From: Pontibacter amylolyticus
Lineage (GTDB): Bacteria; Bacteroidota; Bacteroidia; Cytophagales; Hymenobacteraceae
Direction of reading: 5' to 3'
Assembly (NCBI RefSeq): GCF_014638845.1
Contig: NZ_BMFP01000001.1
Span: forward strand, 395,337-459,336
DNA length: 64,000 bases
A program made the translations under genes and the position numbers. Under the pieces are notes generated by a model that searched no databases, was not told the origin of the DNA, and saw nothing but the letters and a program-made list of their open reading frames with translations. Below are positions 16,311 through 24,536 of the stretch, piece after piece; within the stretch, counting starts at the first letter, position 1, and each line of letters begins with the position of its first letter.

Positions 16311-18719
16311 TTAATAAATGATCGGATAGGCTTTCGGGTCTGCCTCGTGCATGATCTCATATACCGCCTCGAAGACATCCTCTGTGTTTGGCTTAGAGAA
16401 GTAATCGCCGTCCGATGAGTACGGAGGACGGTGTGCGTGGGCAGAAAGGCACTGCGGCTTGGAGTCTAGGTAGCGCCAGGCACCCTGCTCGTCCACCACC
16501 TGCTGCATCATGTAGGCAGTGGCGCCTCCCGGAACGTCCTCATCAGCGAACAGTACGCGGTTGGTCTTGCGGATCGAGTCGGTGATCGTGTGCTCCAGGT
16601 CAAACGGCAACAACGACTGCACGTCAATCACCTCGGCTGAAATACCAAAATCCTCCAGCTGGCGGGCGGCCTCCATCACGATACGGCACATAGAGCCGTA
16701 CGTTACAATGGTGATATCCGAACCTTCTTTCAACACCTCCGGCTTACCCAGCGCCACGGTCAATTCTCCGATGTTGCTAGGTATGCGCTCCTTCAGGCGG
16801 TAGCCGTTGAGGCACTCAATGACCAGCGCCGGCTCGTCAGACTTGAGCAGGGTGTTGTAGAAACCTGCGGCCTGCGTCATATCGCGCGGTACCAGCACAT
16901 GCATCCCTCTAATGCTATTCAGGATCATACCGATCGGGGAACCGGAGTGCCAGATACCCTCCAGACGGTGACCGCGGGTACGCACGATCAGAGGAGCCTT
17001 CTGGCCACCTTTGGTGCGGTACTGCAGGCAGGCCACGTCATCCGACAGAATCTGGATTGCATATAATAAGTAGTCGAGGTACTGGATCTCGGTGATCGGG
17101 CGAAGACCACGCAGGGCCGCGCCTATACCTTGCCCGATGATGGTGCACTCGCGTATACCTGTGTCGGTGACGCGCAGCTCGCCGTGCTTCTCCTGCAAGC
17201 CGGCAAAGGCTTGGTTCACGTCTCCGATGCGGCCCACGTCTTCGCCGATGGCAAACACACGCGGGTCACGGGACAGCATGGCATCAAAGCAGGCCTGCAG
17301 CACTTCGCGACCGTCCACGAGCGGGGCGTCTTCCGCAAACTCAGGCTTCACTTCCTCCACCAGCAAAGCAGCCTCTTCAGACTGGCTGTATAAATATGAG
17401 TTGAAGCGGTCGGTGTTCTCGCCCAAGGTCTGCTCCAGCCAGCCAACTAATTCGCGCTTGGCCTGGTTGTTTTCGTCGCGCACATAGCGCAACACCTTGC
17501 GCACGGCTCTCACTGCATCGCTGCGGATCGGCGTTCCGGTTTTGCGGAGCTCCTCCGTGATGGTGGCAATTTCGGTGATATGCTCGCTGGAAGCTGCCAG
17601 GTTGTCCATCAGTTGCAAAGCCTCTTCGTGGTCAGCTTTGATGCCGTCTGCAAAAGCGTTCCAGGCAGCACCGCGGGCCTGTCGAACAGCCTCTCTGGCT
17701 TCTGCCTCGATCTGGTCCAGCTGCTCGGCCGTGGCTACGCCAACGCTCAGCATCCATTCGCGCATCTTCACCAGGCAGTCGTACTCCGCTTCCCAGGCCA
17801 GGCGGTCCTTGGACTTATACCTTTCGTGCGAGCCGGAAGTGGAGTGGCCTTGCGGCTGGGTCATCTCCTCGACGTGCACCAGCACCGGTACATGTTCCTC
17901 GCGGCATACCTTCACGGCTGCCTCGTAAGTTTCGCAAAGCGCCAGATAATCCCAGCCCTTTACTTTAAATATCTCGTAGCCCTGCTCCTCGCGGCTGTTG
18001 CGCTGGAAACCGGCCAGAATCTCTGAAATACTGCCTTTGGTGGTCTGGTACTCCGCCGGCACCGAAATACCATAGCCATCGTCCCACACCGATACCAGCA
18101 TCGGCACCTGCAGTACGCCGGCTGCGTTGATGGCCTCGAAGAACATACCCTCCGAAGTCGAGGCGTTGCCAATGGTACCGAAGGCCACCTCGTTGCCGTT
18201 CACAGAAAACTGCTGCATGCCCTGCAGATCAGGATTCTGACGGTATAGTTTGGATGCATAGGCCAAGCCTACCAGGCGGGGCATTTGGGAGGCGGTAGGC
18301 GAAATATCGGAGCTAGAGTTTTTCTGCTCCATCAGGTTCTTCCAGTTCCCCTCTTCGTCGAGCAGGCGGGTGCCGAAGTGGCCGTTCATGGCGCGGCCGG
18401 CTGTGGAGGGCTCGGCCTCTACATCGGTATGCGCATATAATTGTGCGAAATATTGCTGGAGCGTCAGTTCACCGATGGCGAACATGAAAGTCTGGTCGCG
18501 GTAATAGCCGGAGCGAAAATCGCCGTTCTGGAAGAACTTGGCCATGGCCAGCTGGGCTACTTCCTTGCCATCGCCGAAAATACCGAACTTGGCTTTGCCC
18601 ATGAAAACCTCTTTGCGGCCGGCAAGGCTCGCGTGGCGGCTCTCCCAGGCAAGGCGGTAGTCGTTTAATATTTCCTGAGTGCTTAGTCGTTGAGTTATAG
18701 ATGCTTCAGCAGTTTGCAT
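16311..18719 (-). CDS. Fused alpha/beta E1 component of a 2-oxoacid dehydrogenase
   Basis: About 802 residues. The N-terminal half is an E1-alpha thiamine-diphosphate domain (GKEVAQLAMAKFF, GYYRDQTFMFAIG, GTIGNASTSEGMFFEAIN, WDDGYGISVP). The C-terminal half is E1-beta (FAIGEDVGRIGDVNQAF, TDTGIRECTIIGQGIGAA, YLDYLLYAIQIL, FADEDVPGGATAYM). Such fusions in Bacteroidota supply the E1 of branched-chain or pyruvate-type dehydrogenase complexes. The substrate is not decided. The start at 18719 is chosen because a good promoter (TACTTTTG at 18763-18756) overlaps the earlier TTG/ATG codons, leaving them outside the transcript. No E2 or E3 gene is adjacent. Confidence 0.88.
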   Translation of the reverse strand: MQTAEASITQRLSTQEILNDYRLAWESRHASLAGRKEVFMGKAKFGIFGDGKEVAQLAMAKFFQNGDFRSGYYRDQTFMFAIGELTLQQYFAQLYAHTDVEAEPSTAGRAMNGHFGTRLLDEEGNWKNLMEQKNSSSDISPTASQMPRLVGLAYASKLYRQNPDLQGMQQFSVNGNEVAFGTIGNASTSEGMFFEAINAAGVLQVPMLVSVWDDGYGISVPAEYQTTKGSISEILAGFQRNSREEQGYEIFKVKGWDYLALCETYEAAVKVCREEHVPVLVHVEEMTQPQGHSTSGSHERYKSKDRLAWEAEYDCLVKMREWMLSVGVATAEQLDQIEAEAREAVRQARGAAWNAFADGIKADHEEALQLMDNLAASSEHITEIATITEELRKTGTPIRSDAVRAVRKVLRYVRDENNQAKRELVGWLEQTLGENTDRFNSYLYSQSEEAALLVEEVKPEFAEDAPLVDGREVLQACFDAMLSRDPRVFAIGEDVGRIGDVNQAFAGLQEKHGELRVTDTGIRECTIIGQGIGAALRGLRPITEIQYLDYLLYAIQILSDDVACLQYRTKGGQKAPLIVRTRGHRLEGIWHSGSPIGMILNSIRGMHVLVPRDMTQAAGFYNTLLKSDEPALVIECLNGYRLKERIPSNIGELTVALGKPEVLKEGSDITIVTYGSMCRIVMEAARQLEDFGISAEVIDVQSLLPFDLEHTITDSIRKTNRVLFADEDVPGGATAYMMQQVVDEQGAWRYLDSKPQCLSAHAHRPPYSSDGDYFSKPNTEDVFEAVYEIMHEADPKAYPIIY

Positions 18720-18755
18720 GTCTCGTCTGTAAAAGCTAATTGTGGAATTTATCAT

Positions 18756-18786
18756 CAAAAGTACAGAATATTAGCCTAAAATCAAA
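18756..18786 (-). promoter_or_regulatory. Bacteroidota-type promoter for the E1 gene
   Basis: On the minus strand TTTG (18786-18783) is followed after 19 bases by TACTTTTG (18763-18756), a full match to TTTG-N19-TAnnTTTG. The start codon at 18719 lies about 37 bases beyond. Confidence 0.75.
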
Positions 18787-18826
18787 TTTGAGGCTAGTGC
18801 AGGCCGGCAACCTCCTGCTCGTTGGC

Positions 18827-18858
18827 TTGTCTTTTTGTCAAAAGATTTTATATCTTTG
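18827..18858 (+). promoter_or_regulatory. Bacteroidota-type promoter for the DUF1573 gene
   Basis: TTG (18827-18829), a 21-base spacer, then TATCTTTG (18851-18858), matching the TAnnTTTG element. It places transcription start near 18865, so the translation start at 18912 is preferred over the longer frame beginning at 18822. Confidence 0.7.
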
Positions 18859-18911
18859 TTTGTTTGCTTAAACTCCTTTTTACAAGTCGCAAAATTTCTT
18901 TAATTCGCATT

Positions 18912-19694
18912 ATGAACAGAAAATTTTACCTTCTTACCGTGCTTAGCCTGCTGTTGGCTGGTTTTTCAGCCCAGGCACAGGGCGAACTCAAGTTTGAGAA
19001 AGAGACCCATGACTTTGGCACATTTGCCGAGGGCGTGATCGCTTCTTACGAGTTTGTAGTGAAGAACGTAGGCGACAAGCCTGTGGTTATAGCCCAGGTA
19101 CAGCCTTCCTGCGGCTGCACAACGCCAGAGTGGACAAAAGACCCCATCATGCCGGGCAAAACGGGTGTGATCAAGGCCATGTACAACAGCAACGGCCGTC
19201 CGGGTCCCTTCCACAAGTCTATTTCTGTGATCTCCAACGCTGCTACGCCACAGGCCGTTATCTTCATTAAGGGAGAGGTTGGCCCAAAAGATTTAAAAAC
19301 TAGCCACACGCCGGAACAAAAAGCAAATTCGCCGCGTTTGGCTGTTGGAACTACTTCACACAGCTTCGGAAAACTTGAAAAAGGACAAAAAGCCGTGGCT
19401 AAGTTCACAATCAAAAACACAGGTCGGCAGGACCTGGTGGTGCAGGGCGTGAAGGCAAATTGCAACTGCGTAACCTATAAAGTTTCGCAACCAGCAATAA
19501 AACCAGGACAGCAGGCAACTTTGGAACTAACCTATATTCCTACAATGTTAAAGGAGCAAAATGAGGTGGTAACCATCGTTTCAAATGATATCGTAATGCC
19601 AGACCTGAAGCTGACGCTGAAGGCGAATGTAGTAGAAAGTCTGGCTCAAAAGAATATGTTAAGGGAGGGCAATCAGCCGGTACCTTTCAGATAG
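18912..19694 (+). CDS. Secreted DUF1573 protein
   Basis: A 260-residue protein starting MNRKFYLLTV, with a signal peptide ending near AGFSAQAQG. Two DUF1573/ASH-like immunoglobulin modules follow. Each has a HDFGxFxEG or HSFGKLEKG opening and a Cys-rich turn: SCGCTTPEW in the first, NCNCVTYKV in the second. DUF1573 proteins are abundant exported Bacteroidota proteins of unknown function. The gene is divergent from the E1 dehydrogenase, with each having its own promoter in the shared spacer. The start is set by the promoter position and the clean signal peptide. Confidence 0.85.
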   Translation: MNRKFYLLTVLSLLLAGFSAQAQGELKFEKETHDFGTFAEGVIASYEFVVKNVGDKPVVIAQVQPSCGCTTPEWTKDPIMPGKTGVIKAMYNSNGRPGPFHKSISVISNAATPQAVIFIKGEVGPKDLKTSHTPEQKANSPRLAVGTTSHSFGKLEKGQKAVAKFTIKNTGRQDLVVQGVKANCNCVTYKVSQPAIKPGQQATLELTYIPTMLKEQNEVVTIVSNDIVMPDLKLTLKANVVESLAQKNMLREGNQPVPFR

Positions 19695-19723
19695 TTTTTT
19701 TCATAGTTTTATTTTGTACTAAT

Positions 19724-19750
19724 GGCAGTGATTCTATCACTGCCTTTTTT
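19724..19750 (+). terminator. Intrinsic terminator
   Basis: The perfect stem GGCAGTGAT/ATCACTGCC with a 3-base loop is followed by six T residues. It ends the DUF1573 gene. Confidence 0.92.
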
Positions 19751-20015
19751 CATTTTATACCTTTCCAAAAATGCTGGCAGCGTAGCACGATACAATTTCC
19801 AGCCACCCGAACGCCGCCAACCAGGCGCAATCCTCAACAAGCCGCTGTCAATGACCCGCACCTACCCCCTTCTCTTTTCCAAGGCACTTTAAATCAGCCC
19901 ACTGCATCGGCACCAACATTGTTAAAACTGCTTTTGTGTTTAGCCTTTTATTTCAAGATAGATATGGTATATTTGCGCAGCTTTTCCAATAACTAATACT
20001 ATAAGAAATAAAGAC
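19751..20015 (+). promoter_or_regulatory. Spacer with -7 box before alanine dehydrogenase
   Basis: TATATTTG at 19968-19975 matches the TAnnTTTG element and lies 41 bases before the start codon. No good -33 element is present at 19-21 bases. The remainder of the spacer holds no gene that I can see. Confidence 0.55.
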
Positions 20016-21128
20016 ATGATTATTGGTGTTCCAAAGGAAATCAAGAATAACGAAAACCGCGTAGGCGTAACTCCTGCCGGCGTGGTGGAACTGGTGCGCA
20101 ACGGCCACACCGTGTATGTACAGGCTACCGCCGGCGAAGGCAGCGGTTTCCCGGACGATATGTATGCCCAGGCTGGCGCTACGATCCTGCCAAGCATTGA
20201 GGAGGTATACGGCATCGCGGAAATGATCATCAAGGTGAAAGAGCCGATTGAGTCAGAGTACAACCTGATCAAGGAAGATCAGTTGCTGTTCACTTATTTC
20301 CACTTCGCCTCGCATGAGCCGCTTACCAACGCCATGATCGAGCGCAAGGCAGTTTGCTTGTCGTACGAAACGGTGGAGCGCGCTGACAGAAGCCTTCCAT
20401 TGCTGGTACCAATGTCAGAGGTGGCGGGCCGTATGTCCATTCAGCAGGGAGCCAAGTACCTGGAGAAACCACTGAAAGGCCGCGGTATTTTGCTGGGTGG
20501 CGTACCGGGTGTTCGTCCAGCCAAAGTGATGATCCTGGGTGGTGGCATCGTAGGTACCAACGCAGCCAAGATGGCGGCAGGTATGGGTGCTGATGTAACG
20601 ATCCTGGACACGAACCTGGCCCGTCTGCGCTACCTGGACGATATCATGCCAGCGAACGTGAACACCTTCATGTCGAACGAATACAACATCCGCGAACTGC
20701 TTCCTACACACGACCTGATTATCGGTGCCGTGCTGATCCCGGGTGCTAAGGCCCCTCGCCTGATCACACGCGAAATGCTGAAGGAAATGCGTCCGGGTAC
20801 TGTGGTGGTAGACGTTGCTGTTGACCAGGGCGGTTGTATCGAAACCTGCAAGCCGACTACGCACGAAAATCCGACTTTCATCATTGACGATGTGGTGCAT
20901 TACTGCGTAGCCAACATGCCGGGTGCCGTACCTTACACTTCCACACTGGCGCTTACCAACGCTACCCTGCCTTACGCGATCCAACTTGCTAACAAAGGCT
21001 GGAAGAAAGCTTGCTCCGACAGTGAAGAGTTGAAGAAAGGCCTGAACGTAGTACAGGGCAAAGTAGTATACAAAGGTGTGGCAGAAGCCTTCAACCTGGA
21101 GTATACCGAAGTTAACTCTGTTCTATAA
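20016..21128 (+). CDS. ald: Alanine dehydrogenase
   Basis: A 370-residue enzyme matching Ald at full length. It begins MIIGVPKEIKNNENRVGVTP with substrate-contact R15. Catalytic K75 lies in IIKVKEP and H96 in YFHFASH. The NAD-binding Rossmann loop is ILGGGIVG (173-180). It converts L-alanine to pyruvate and ammonia with NAD+, linking amino-acid catabolism to central carbon in the cytoplasm. The gene is single, with a -7 box upstream and a strong hairpin downstream. Confidence 0.95.
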   Translation: MIIGVPKEIKNNENRVGVTPAGVVELVRNGHTVYVQATAGEGSGFPDDMYAQAGATILPSIEEVYGIAEMIIKVKEPIESEYNLIKEDQLLFTYFHFASHEPLTNAMIERKAVCLSYETVERADRSLPLLVPMSEVAGRMSIQQGAKYLEKPLKGRGILLGGVPGVRPAKVMILGGGIVGTNAAKMAAGMGADVTILDTNLARLRYLDDIMPANVNTFMSNEYNIRELLPTHDLIIGAVLIPGAKAPRLITREMLKEMRPGTVVVDVAVDQGGCIETCKPTTHENPTFIIDDVVHYCVANMPGAVPYTSTLALTNATLPYAIQLANKGWKKACSDSEELKKGLNVVQGKVVYKGVAEAFNLEYTEVNSVL

Positions 21129-21153
21129 TTAAGGTATAGCCTGATTTATAAAC

Positions 21154-21191
21154 GAGCGCCTTCCTGATCTCATCGGGAAGGCGCTCATGTT
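21154..21191 (+). terminator. Intrinsic terminator
   Basis: A 15-bp stem (21154-21168 with 21172-21186, one G-T pair) with a 3-base loop is followed by ATGTTTT. It ends ald. Confidence 0.85.
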
Positions 21192-21224
21192 TTAGGGAGT
21201 TTACCAAAAGCGCACCATTTTCGA

Positions 21225-21232
21225 TATCTTTG
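21225..21232 (+). promoter_or_regulatory. -7 promoter element before the sulfatase gene
   Basis: TATCTTTG matches TAnnTTTG and lies 67 bases before the start codon. A -33 element is not obvious. Confidence 0.5.
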
Positions 21233-21298
21233 TGTTTTAATGCCGGCCTGCCTCAACTTCAACGGTAGCCCATATGCCAAGACTCTCTATTCTGACTG

Positions 21299-23209
21299 AT
21301 GTTTGACAGTTCATTTCAACTGCTGCTGCGCCGCTTAGGGCTCGTGTTTCTGCTCTATACCTTGCTGCGCGCCATTTTCTTTGTCTTCAACTTCGGCCAC
21401 TTTGCCGAAGCCCCTGCCGGGGAGGTGGCGCTGGCTTTCGTGCATGGCCTCCGTTTCGACGTGGCGGCGCTCGTTATCATCAACTCGCTCTTTATACTCC
21501 TGTCATTGCTGCCGCATGGCAATTTGCAGCATCCCACCTTTCAGCGAACGCTACAGTGGCTATTTGTGCTCACTAACGCCCCTTTTATCGCGCTGGCGCT
21601 GGTTGATGTAGAGTTCTTTAAGTTTATCGGCCGACGGTCGGGCAACGAGGTGCTCACCATAACCGGCGATGTGCTGGGGCAACTCGGGCAGTTGGCCGGC
21701 TACTACTGGTACATGGGCCTTGTCTTTGCAGGATTGGTCTTCGCCATAGTCAAACTATACCCTACCGCTGCTGCTATACCTGAGCGGCGACCCGTGCTGT
21801 GGCAGCGCTACGTGCGCCTGCTGCTGGTGGCAGGCTTTGTGGTACTGGGTATCCGGGGAGGCATTCAACTAAAACCCTTGCGTCCGGCCCATGCTTTTGT
21901 GCACGAACATGCTTCGCTTGGGCATTTGTCGCTCAACACACCTTTTACCTTTATCAAGAGCATCGGTAAGGCTACTATAGAAGAGAAGCACTTTTATGGT
22001 TCCGACGAAGAGCTCCTGGCCAATCTGCCGGTAAAGCCGGGCAGGTATGCTTTACCTGCCGGAGAGCCGCTTCGGGAAAATGTGGTGCTAATCATCCTGG
22101 AAAGTTTCGCCTCGGAATACGTTGGAGCTCTGAACAACGGCGAAGGCTATACCCCCTTCCTGGATTCACTGGCTACCCAGGGACTGCTGTTCCGAAACAG
22201 CTTTGCCAATGGACGTAAATCCATCGAAGCGCTGCCTTCCATCCTGTCCGGCCTGCCTTCGCTCCTGCCCGATCCTTACATCACTTCGCCCTACCAGTCC
22301 AACACGATTTACAGTGCCGGGCATTTGCTGCGAAACGCCGGCTATACTACGGCCTTCTTCCACGGTGCGACTAATGGCACGATGGGCTTTAACCAGTATA
22401 CCCAGATGGCAGGTATACAGCACTACTACGGCTTGGATGAATATCCTTCGGAACTCCGGGCAGCGCATTTTGACGGCAACTGGGGCATCTTTGACGAGCC
22501 CTACCTGCAGTACACGGTACAGGAAATGAGCAGATTTCAGCAGCCCTTCTTCAGTACGGTCTTCACGCTCAGCTCCCACCAGCCCTATACCGTGCCTGCC
22601 CAGTACAAAGGCAGATTCCCCAAGGGCGAGCTGGAGATACACGAGTCGGTGGGCTATGCCGATTACGCCCTGCGGGAGTTTTTTAAGGCAGCCTCTAAGC
22701 AACCCTGGTACGAAAACACGCTGTTCATACTGGTGGCCGACCACACCCAGAAAAGCATCCGGCCGGAATATCAGAACGAACTGGGCTATCACCGGGTACC
22801 GCTCCTGCTCTTTCATCCGGCCAAAAAGCTGCAGGTGGATGTACATAAGGTCACGCAGCATGCCGATATTCTGCCTACGATGGTGGATTACCTGCAACTG
22901 CCTACCGATAAACTGATGCTCTTTGGCCAGTCGGTGCTGGATAGTGCTGCTACCGGGCATGCGCTGCTTTACAACGGTGTTTCGTATTTTATGGTGCAGC
23001 AGGATGGCGTGGCTGAACTGACGGCAACTGATGAAGTACGCTTCCATACCTTCCCGGAACTGGCCCCTGCCCCAGTAGAGGATGCTACGCAGGGGCAGCA
23101 GTTGAAAGCTTATGTCCAGTACTTCAAAAACAAGATGCTCGCTAACGACCTTTATTTCTGGTCGCGCAAGGAATTAGACTCAACAGCAGGTATAGCCCGC
23201 AAAAAGTAA
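21299..23209 (+). CDS. LtaS-like membrane sulfatase / phosphoglycerol transferase
   Basis: A 636-residue protein with about five N-terminal membrane helices (residues 10-190), then an extracytoplasmic alkaline-phosphatase-superfamily domain. The domain shows VVLIILESFASEYVG (metal Glu), FANGRKSIEALPSILSG (nucleophile region, with Ser where Thr is common), TLSSHQPYTVP and LFILVADHTQ (metal Asp-His). The architecture is that of LtaS/MdoB-type enzymes that transfer phosphoglycerol or phosphoethanolamine to envelope glycans. In a Gram-negative the acceptor is uncertain. The gene is single. Confidence 0.85.
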   Translation: MFDSSFQLLLRRLGLVFLLYTLLRAIFFVFNFGHFAEAPAGEVALAFVHGLRFDVAALVIINSLFILLSLLPHGNLQHPTFQRTLQWLFVLTNAPFIALALVDVEFFKFIGRRSGNEVLTITGDVLGQLGQLAGYYWYMGLVFAGLVFAIVKLYPTAAAIPERRPVLWQRYVRLLLVAGFVVLGIRGGIQLKPLRPAHAFVHEHASLGHLSLNTPFTFIKSIGKATIEEKHFYGSDEELLANLPVKPGRYALPAGEPLRENVVLIILESFASEYVGALNNGEGYTPFLDSLATQGLLFRNSFANGRKSIEALPSILSGLPSLLPDPYITSPYQSNTIYSAGHLLRNAGYTTAFFHGATNGTMGFNQYTQMAGIQHYYGLDEYPSELRAAHFDGNWGIFDEPYLQYTVQEMSRFQQPFFSTVFTLSSHQPYTVPAQYKGRFPKGELEIHESVGYADYALREFFKAASKQPWYENTLFILVADHTQKSIRPEYQNELGYHRVPLLLFHPAKKLQVDVHKVTQHADILPTMVDYLQLPTDKLMLFGQSVLDSAATGHALLYNGVSYFMVQQDGVAELTATDEVRFHTFPELAPAPVEDATQGQQLKAYVQYFKNKMLANDLYFWSRKELDSTAGIARKK

Positions 23210-23212
23210 ACG

Positions 23213-23665
23213 CTATACCTCCGCTCCGAAAGTTGGTATACCCTGCAAGGGCGTAAACTGGCGGGTCTCGAAATCGACTTCCCAGCAGTAGTGGTCCATG
23301 CCGTTGGTGATGACCACATACCTGGCCTGCAGCACCTGGTTGTAGACCGACACTTGCTTCACCACCTCCTGCGTGATGGGGACGTGCGCGGCTTTGCACT
23401 CCACCAGCAGGTAGGGCTTGCCCGACTGGTCGTAAACGCACATATCGGTGCGCTTCTGTAACTTGTTGTAGGTAGTGCCGCGTTCTATACTGATGAGGCT
23501 TTTCGGATAACGGTGCGTGCCAATCAGGAAATGCACAAAATGCTGTCGCACCCACTCCTCCGGTGTCAGCAATACATATTTGCGCCGTAAAGCGTCAAAA
23601 ATCATGATATTAGCGCCAGAATGCTTAATTTTGTAGTCAAACGTCGGTAAGTTGAGCATTTCCAT
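23213..23665 (-). CDS. HsdR N-terminal-like nuclease-fold protein
   Basis: About 150 residues from the ATG at 23665 (the open frame reaches 23716, and an ATG at 23659 is also possible). It resembles the type I restriction enzyme R protein N-terminal domain (HSDR_N_2). RTDMCVYD and YLLVECKAAH carry the Asp and the E-x-K of a PD-(D/E)xK nuclease core, followed by QVSVYNQVLQARYVVITNG. It stands alone without hsdM or hsdS, so it is a small orphan nuclease-fold protein typical of Bacteroidota genomes rather than a restriction system. It is divergent from the AMP nucleosidase gene. Confidence 0.75.
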   Translation of the reverse strand: MEMLNLPTFDYKIKHSGANIMIFDALRRKYVLLTPEEWVRQHFVHFLIGTHRYPKSLISIERGTTYNKLQKRTDMCVYDQSGKPYLLVECKAAHVPITQEVVKQVSVYNQVLQARYVVITNGMDHYCWEVDFETRQFTPLQGIPTFGAEV

Positions 23666-23754
23666 AAGGCAATTTACCAATTTTAAAGCCTCCGCCCCAG
23701 CAAACTCCCTTGCCAAGGCAGCTTTTTTATACCTATATTACTTATATTTAAAAC

Positions 23755-24528
23755 ATGAAGAGTAAAGAAGAGATCGTAAGCGACTGGTTGCCAAGGTATA
23801 CCGGTGTGCCTTTAAATGAATTTGGCGAGTATATTCTGCTCACCAACTTCATCAACTACGTGCGTATGTTCGCCGACCGGTTCGGCGTGGAGATAAAGGG
23901 CCTGGACAAACCCATGCAGACGGCTACGGCCAATAACATCACCATCATCAACTTTGGCATGGGAAGCGCCATGGCAGCTACGGTGATGGACCTCCTATCC
24001 TCCATCAAGCCAAAAGCGGCCCTGTTCCTGGGCAAGTGCGGCGGGTTGAAAAGAAAAACAGCCATCGGTGACCTGATCCTGCCTATCGCGGCCATCCGCG
24101 GCGAGGGTACATCCGATGACTATCTGCCACCAGAAATCCCGGCTTTGCCTTCGTTCCGTCTACAGCGTGCCGTTTCGTCCATGATCAAAAAGCACGAGAT
24201 GGACTACTGGACCGGCACGGTATACACTACTAACCGCCGCGTTTGGGAGCACGACGAAGACTTCAAAGAGTACCTGCGGCAGATCCGCGCCATGGGCATT
24301 GACATGGAAACGGCTACGATCTTTACTGTCGGCTTTATCAACGAAATTCCCCACGGCGCGCTGCTGCTCGTGTCGGACAACCCGATGATTCCGGAAGGTG
24401 TGAAGACCTCGGAAAGCGACAAGCTCGTGACGACCAATTATGTAGAAAAGCACCTGAGCATCGGCATCGACTCCCTGATCGAACTGATCAACTCTGGCGA
24501 ATCGGTGAAACACATGCGTTTTGAATAA
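23755..24528 (+). CDS. amn: AMP nucleosidase, short form
   Basis: A 257-residue protein of the nucleoside phosphorylase fold. It shows NFGMGSAMAATVMDLL, LFLGKCGGLKRKTAIGDL, AIRGEGTSDDYLPPEIPALPS in sections near 68-130, and MGIDMETATIF with the ribose-binding Met-Glu pair near 180. It matches the short AMP nucleosidases of Bacteroidota, which split AMP into adenine and ribose 5-phosphate. The next gene starts 8 bases later and is probably cotranscribed. Confidence 0.88.
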   Translation: MKSKEEIVSDWLPRYTGVPLNEFGEYILLTNFINYVRMFADRFGVEIKGLDKPMQTATANNITIINFGMGSAMAATVMDLLSSIKPKAALFLGKCGGLKRKTAIGDLILPIAAIRGEGTSDDYLPPEIPALPSFRLQRAVSSMIKKHEMDYWTGTVYTTNRRVWEHDEDFKEYLRQIRAMGIDMETATIFTVGFINEIPHGALLLVSDNPMIPEGVKTSESDKLVTTNYVEKHLSIGIDSLIELINSGESVKHMRFE

Positions 24529-24536
24529 ACAGATAC

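Noticed and set aside
18720-18758. Upstream TTG/ATG starts of the E1 dehydrogenase
   Set aside because: These codons lie in or next to the -7 promoter element and so would not be in the transcript.
23213-23665. Type I restriction system
   Set aside because: Only an HsdR N-terminal-like domain is present; no helicase part and no hsdM or hsdS genes are near.
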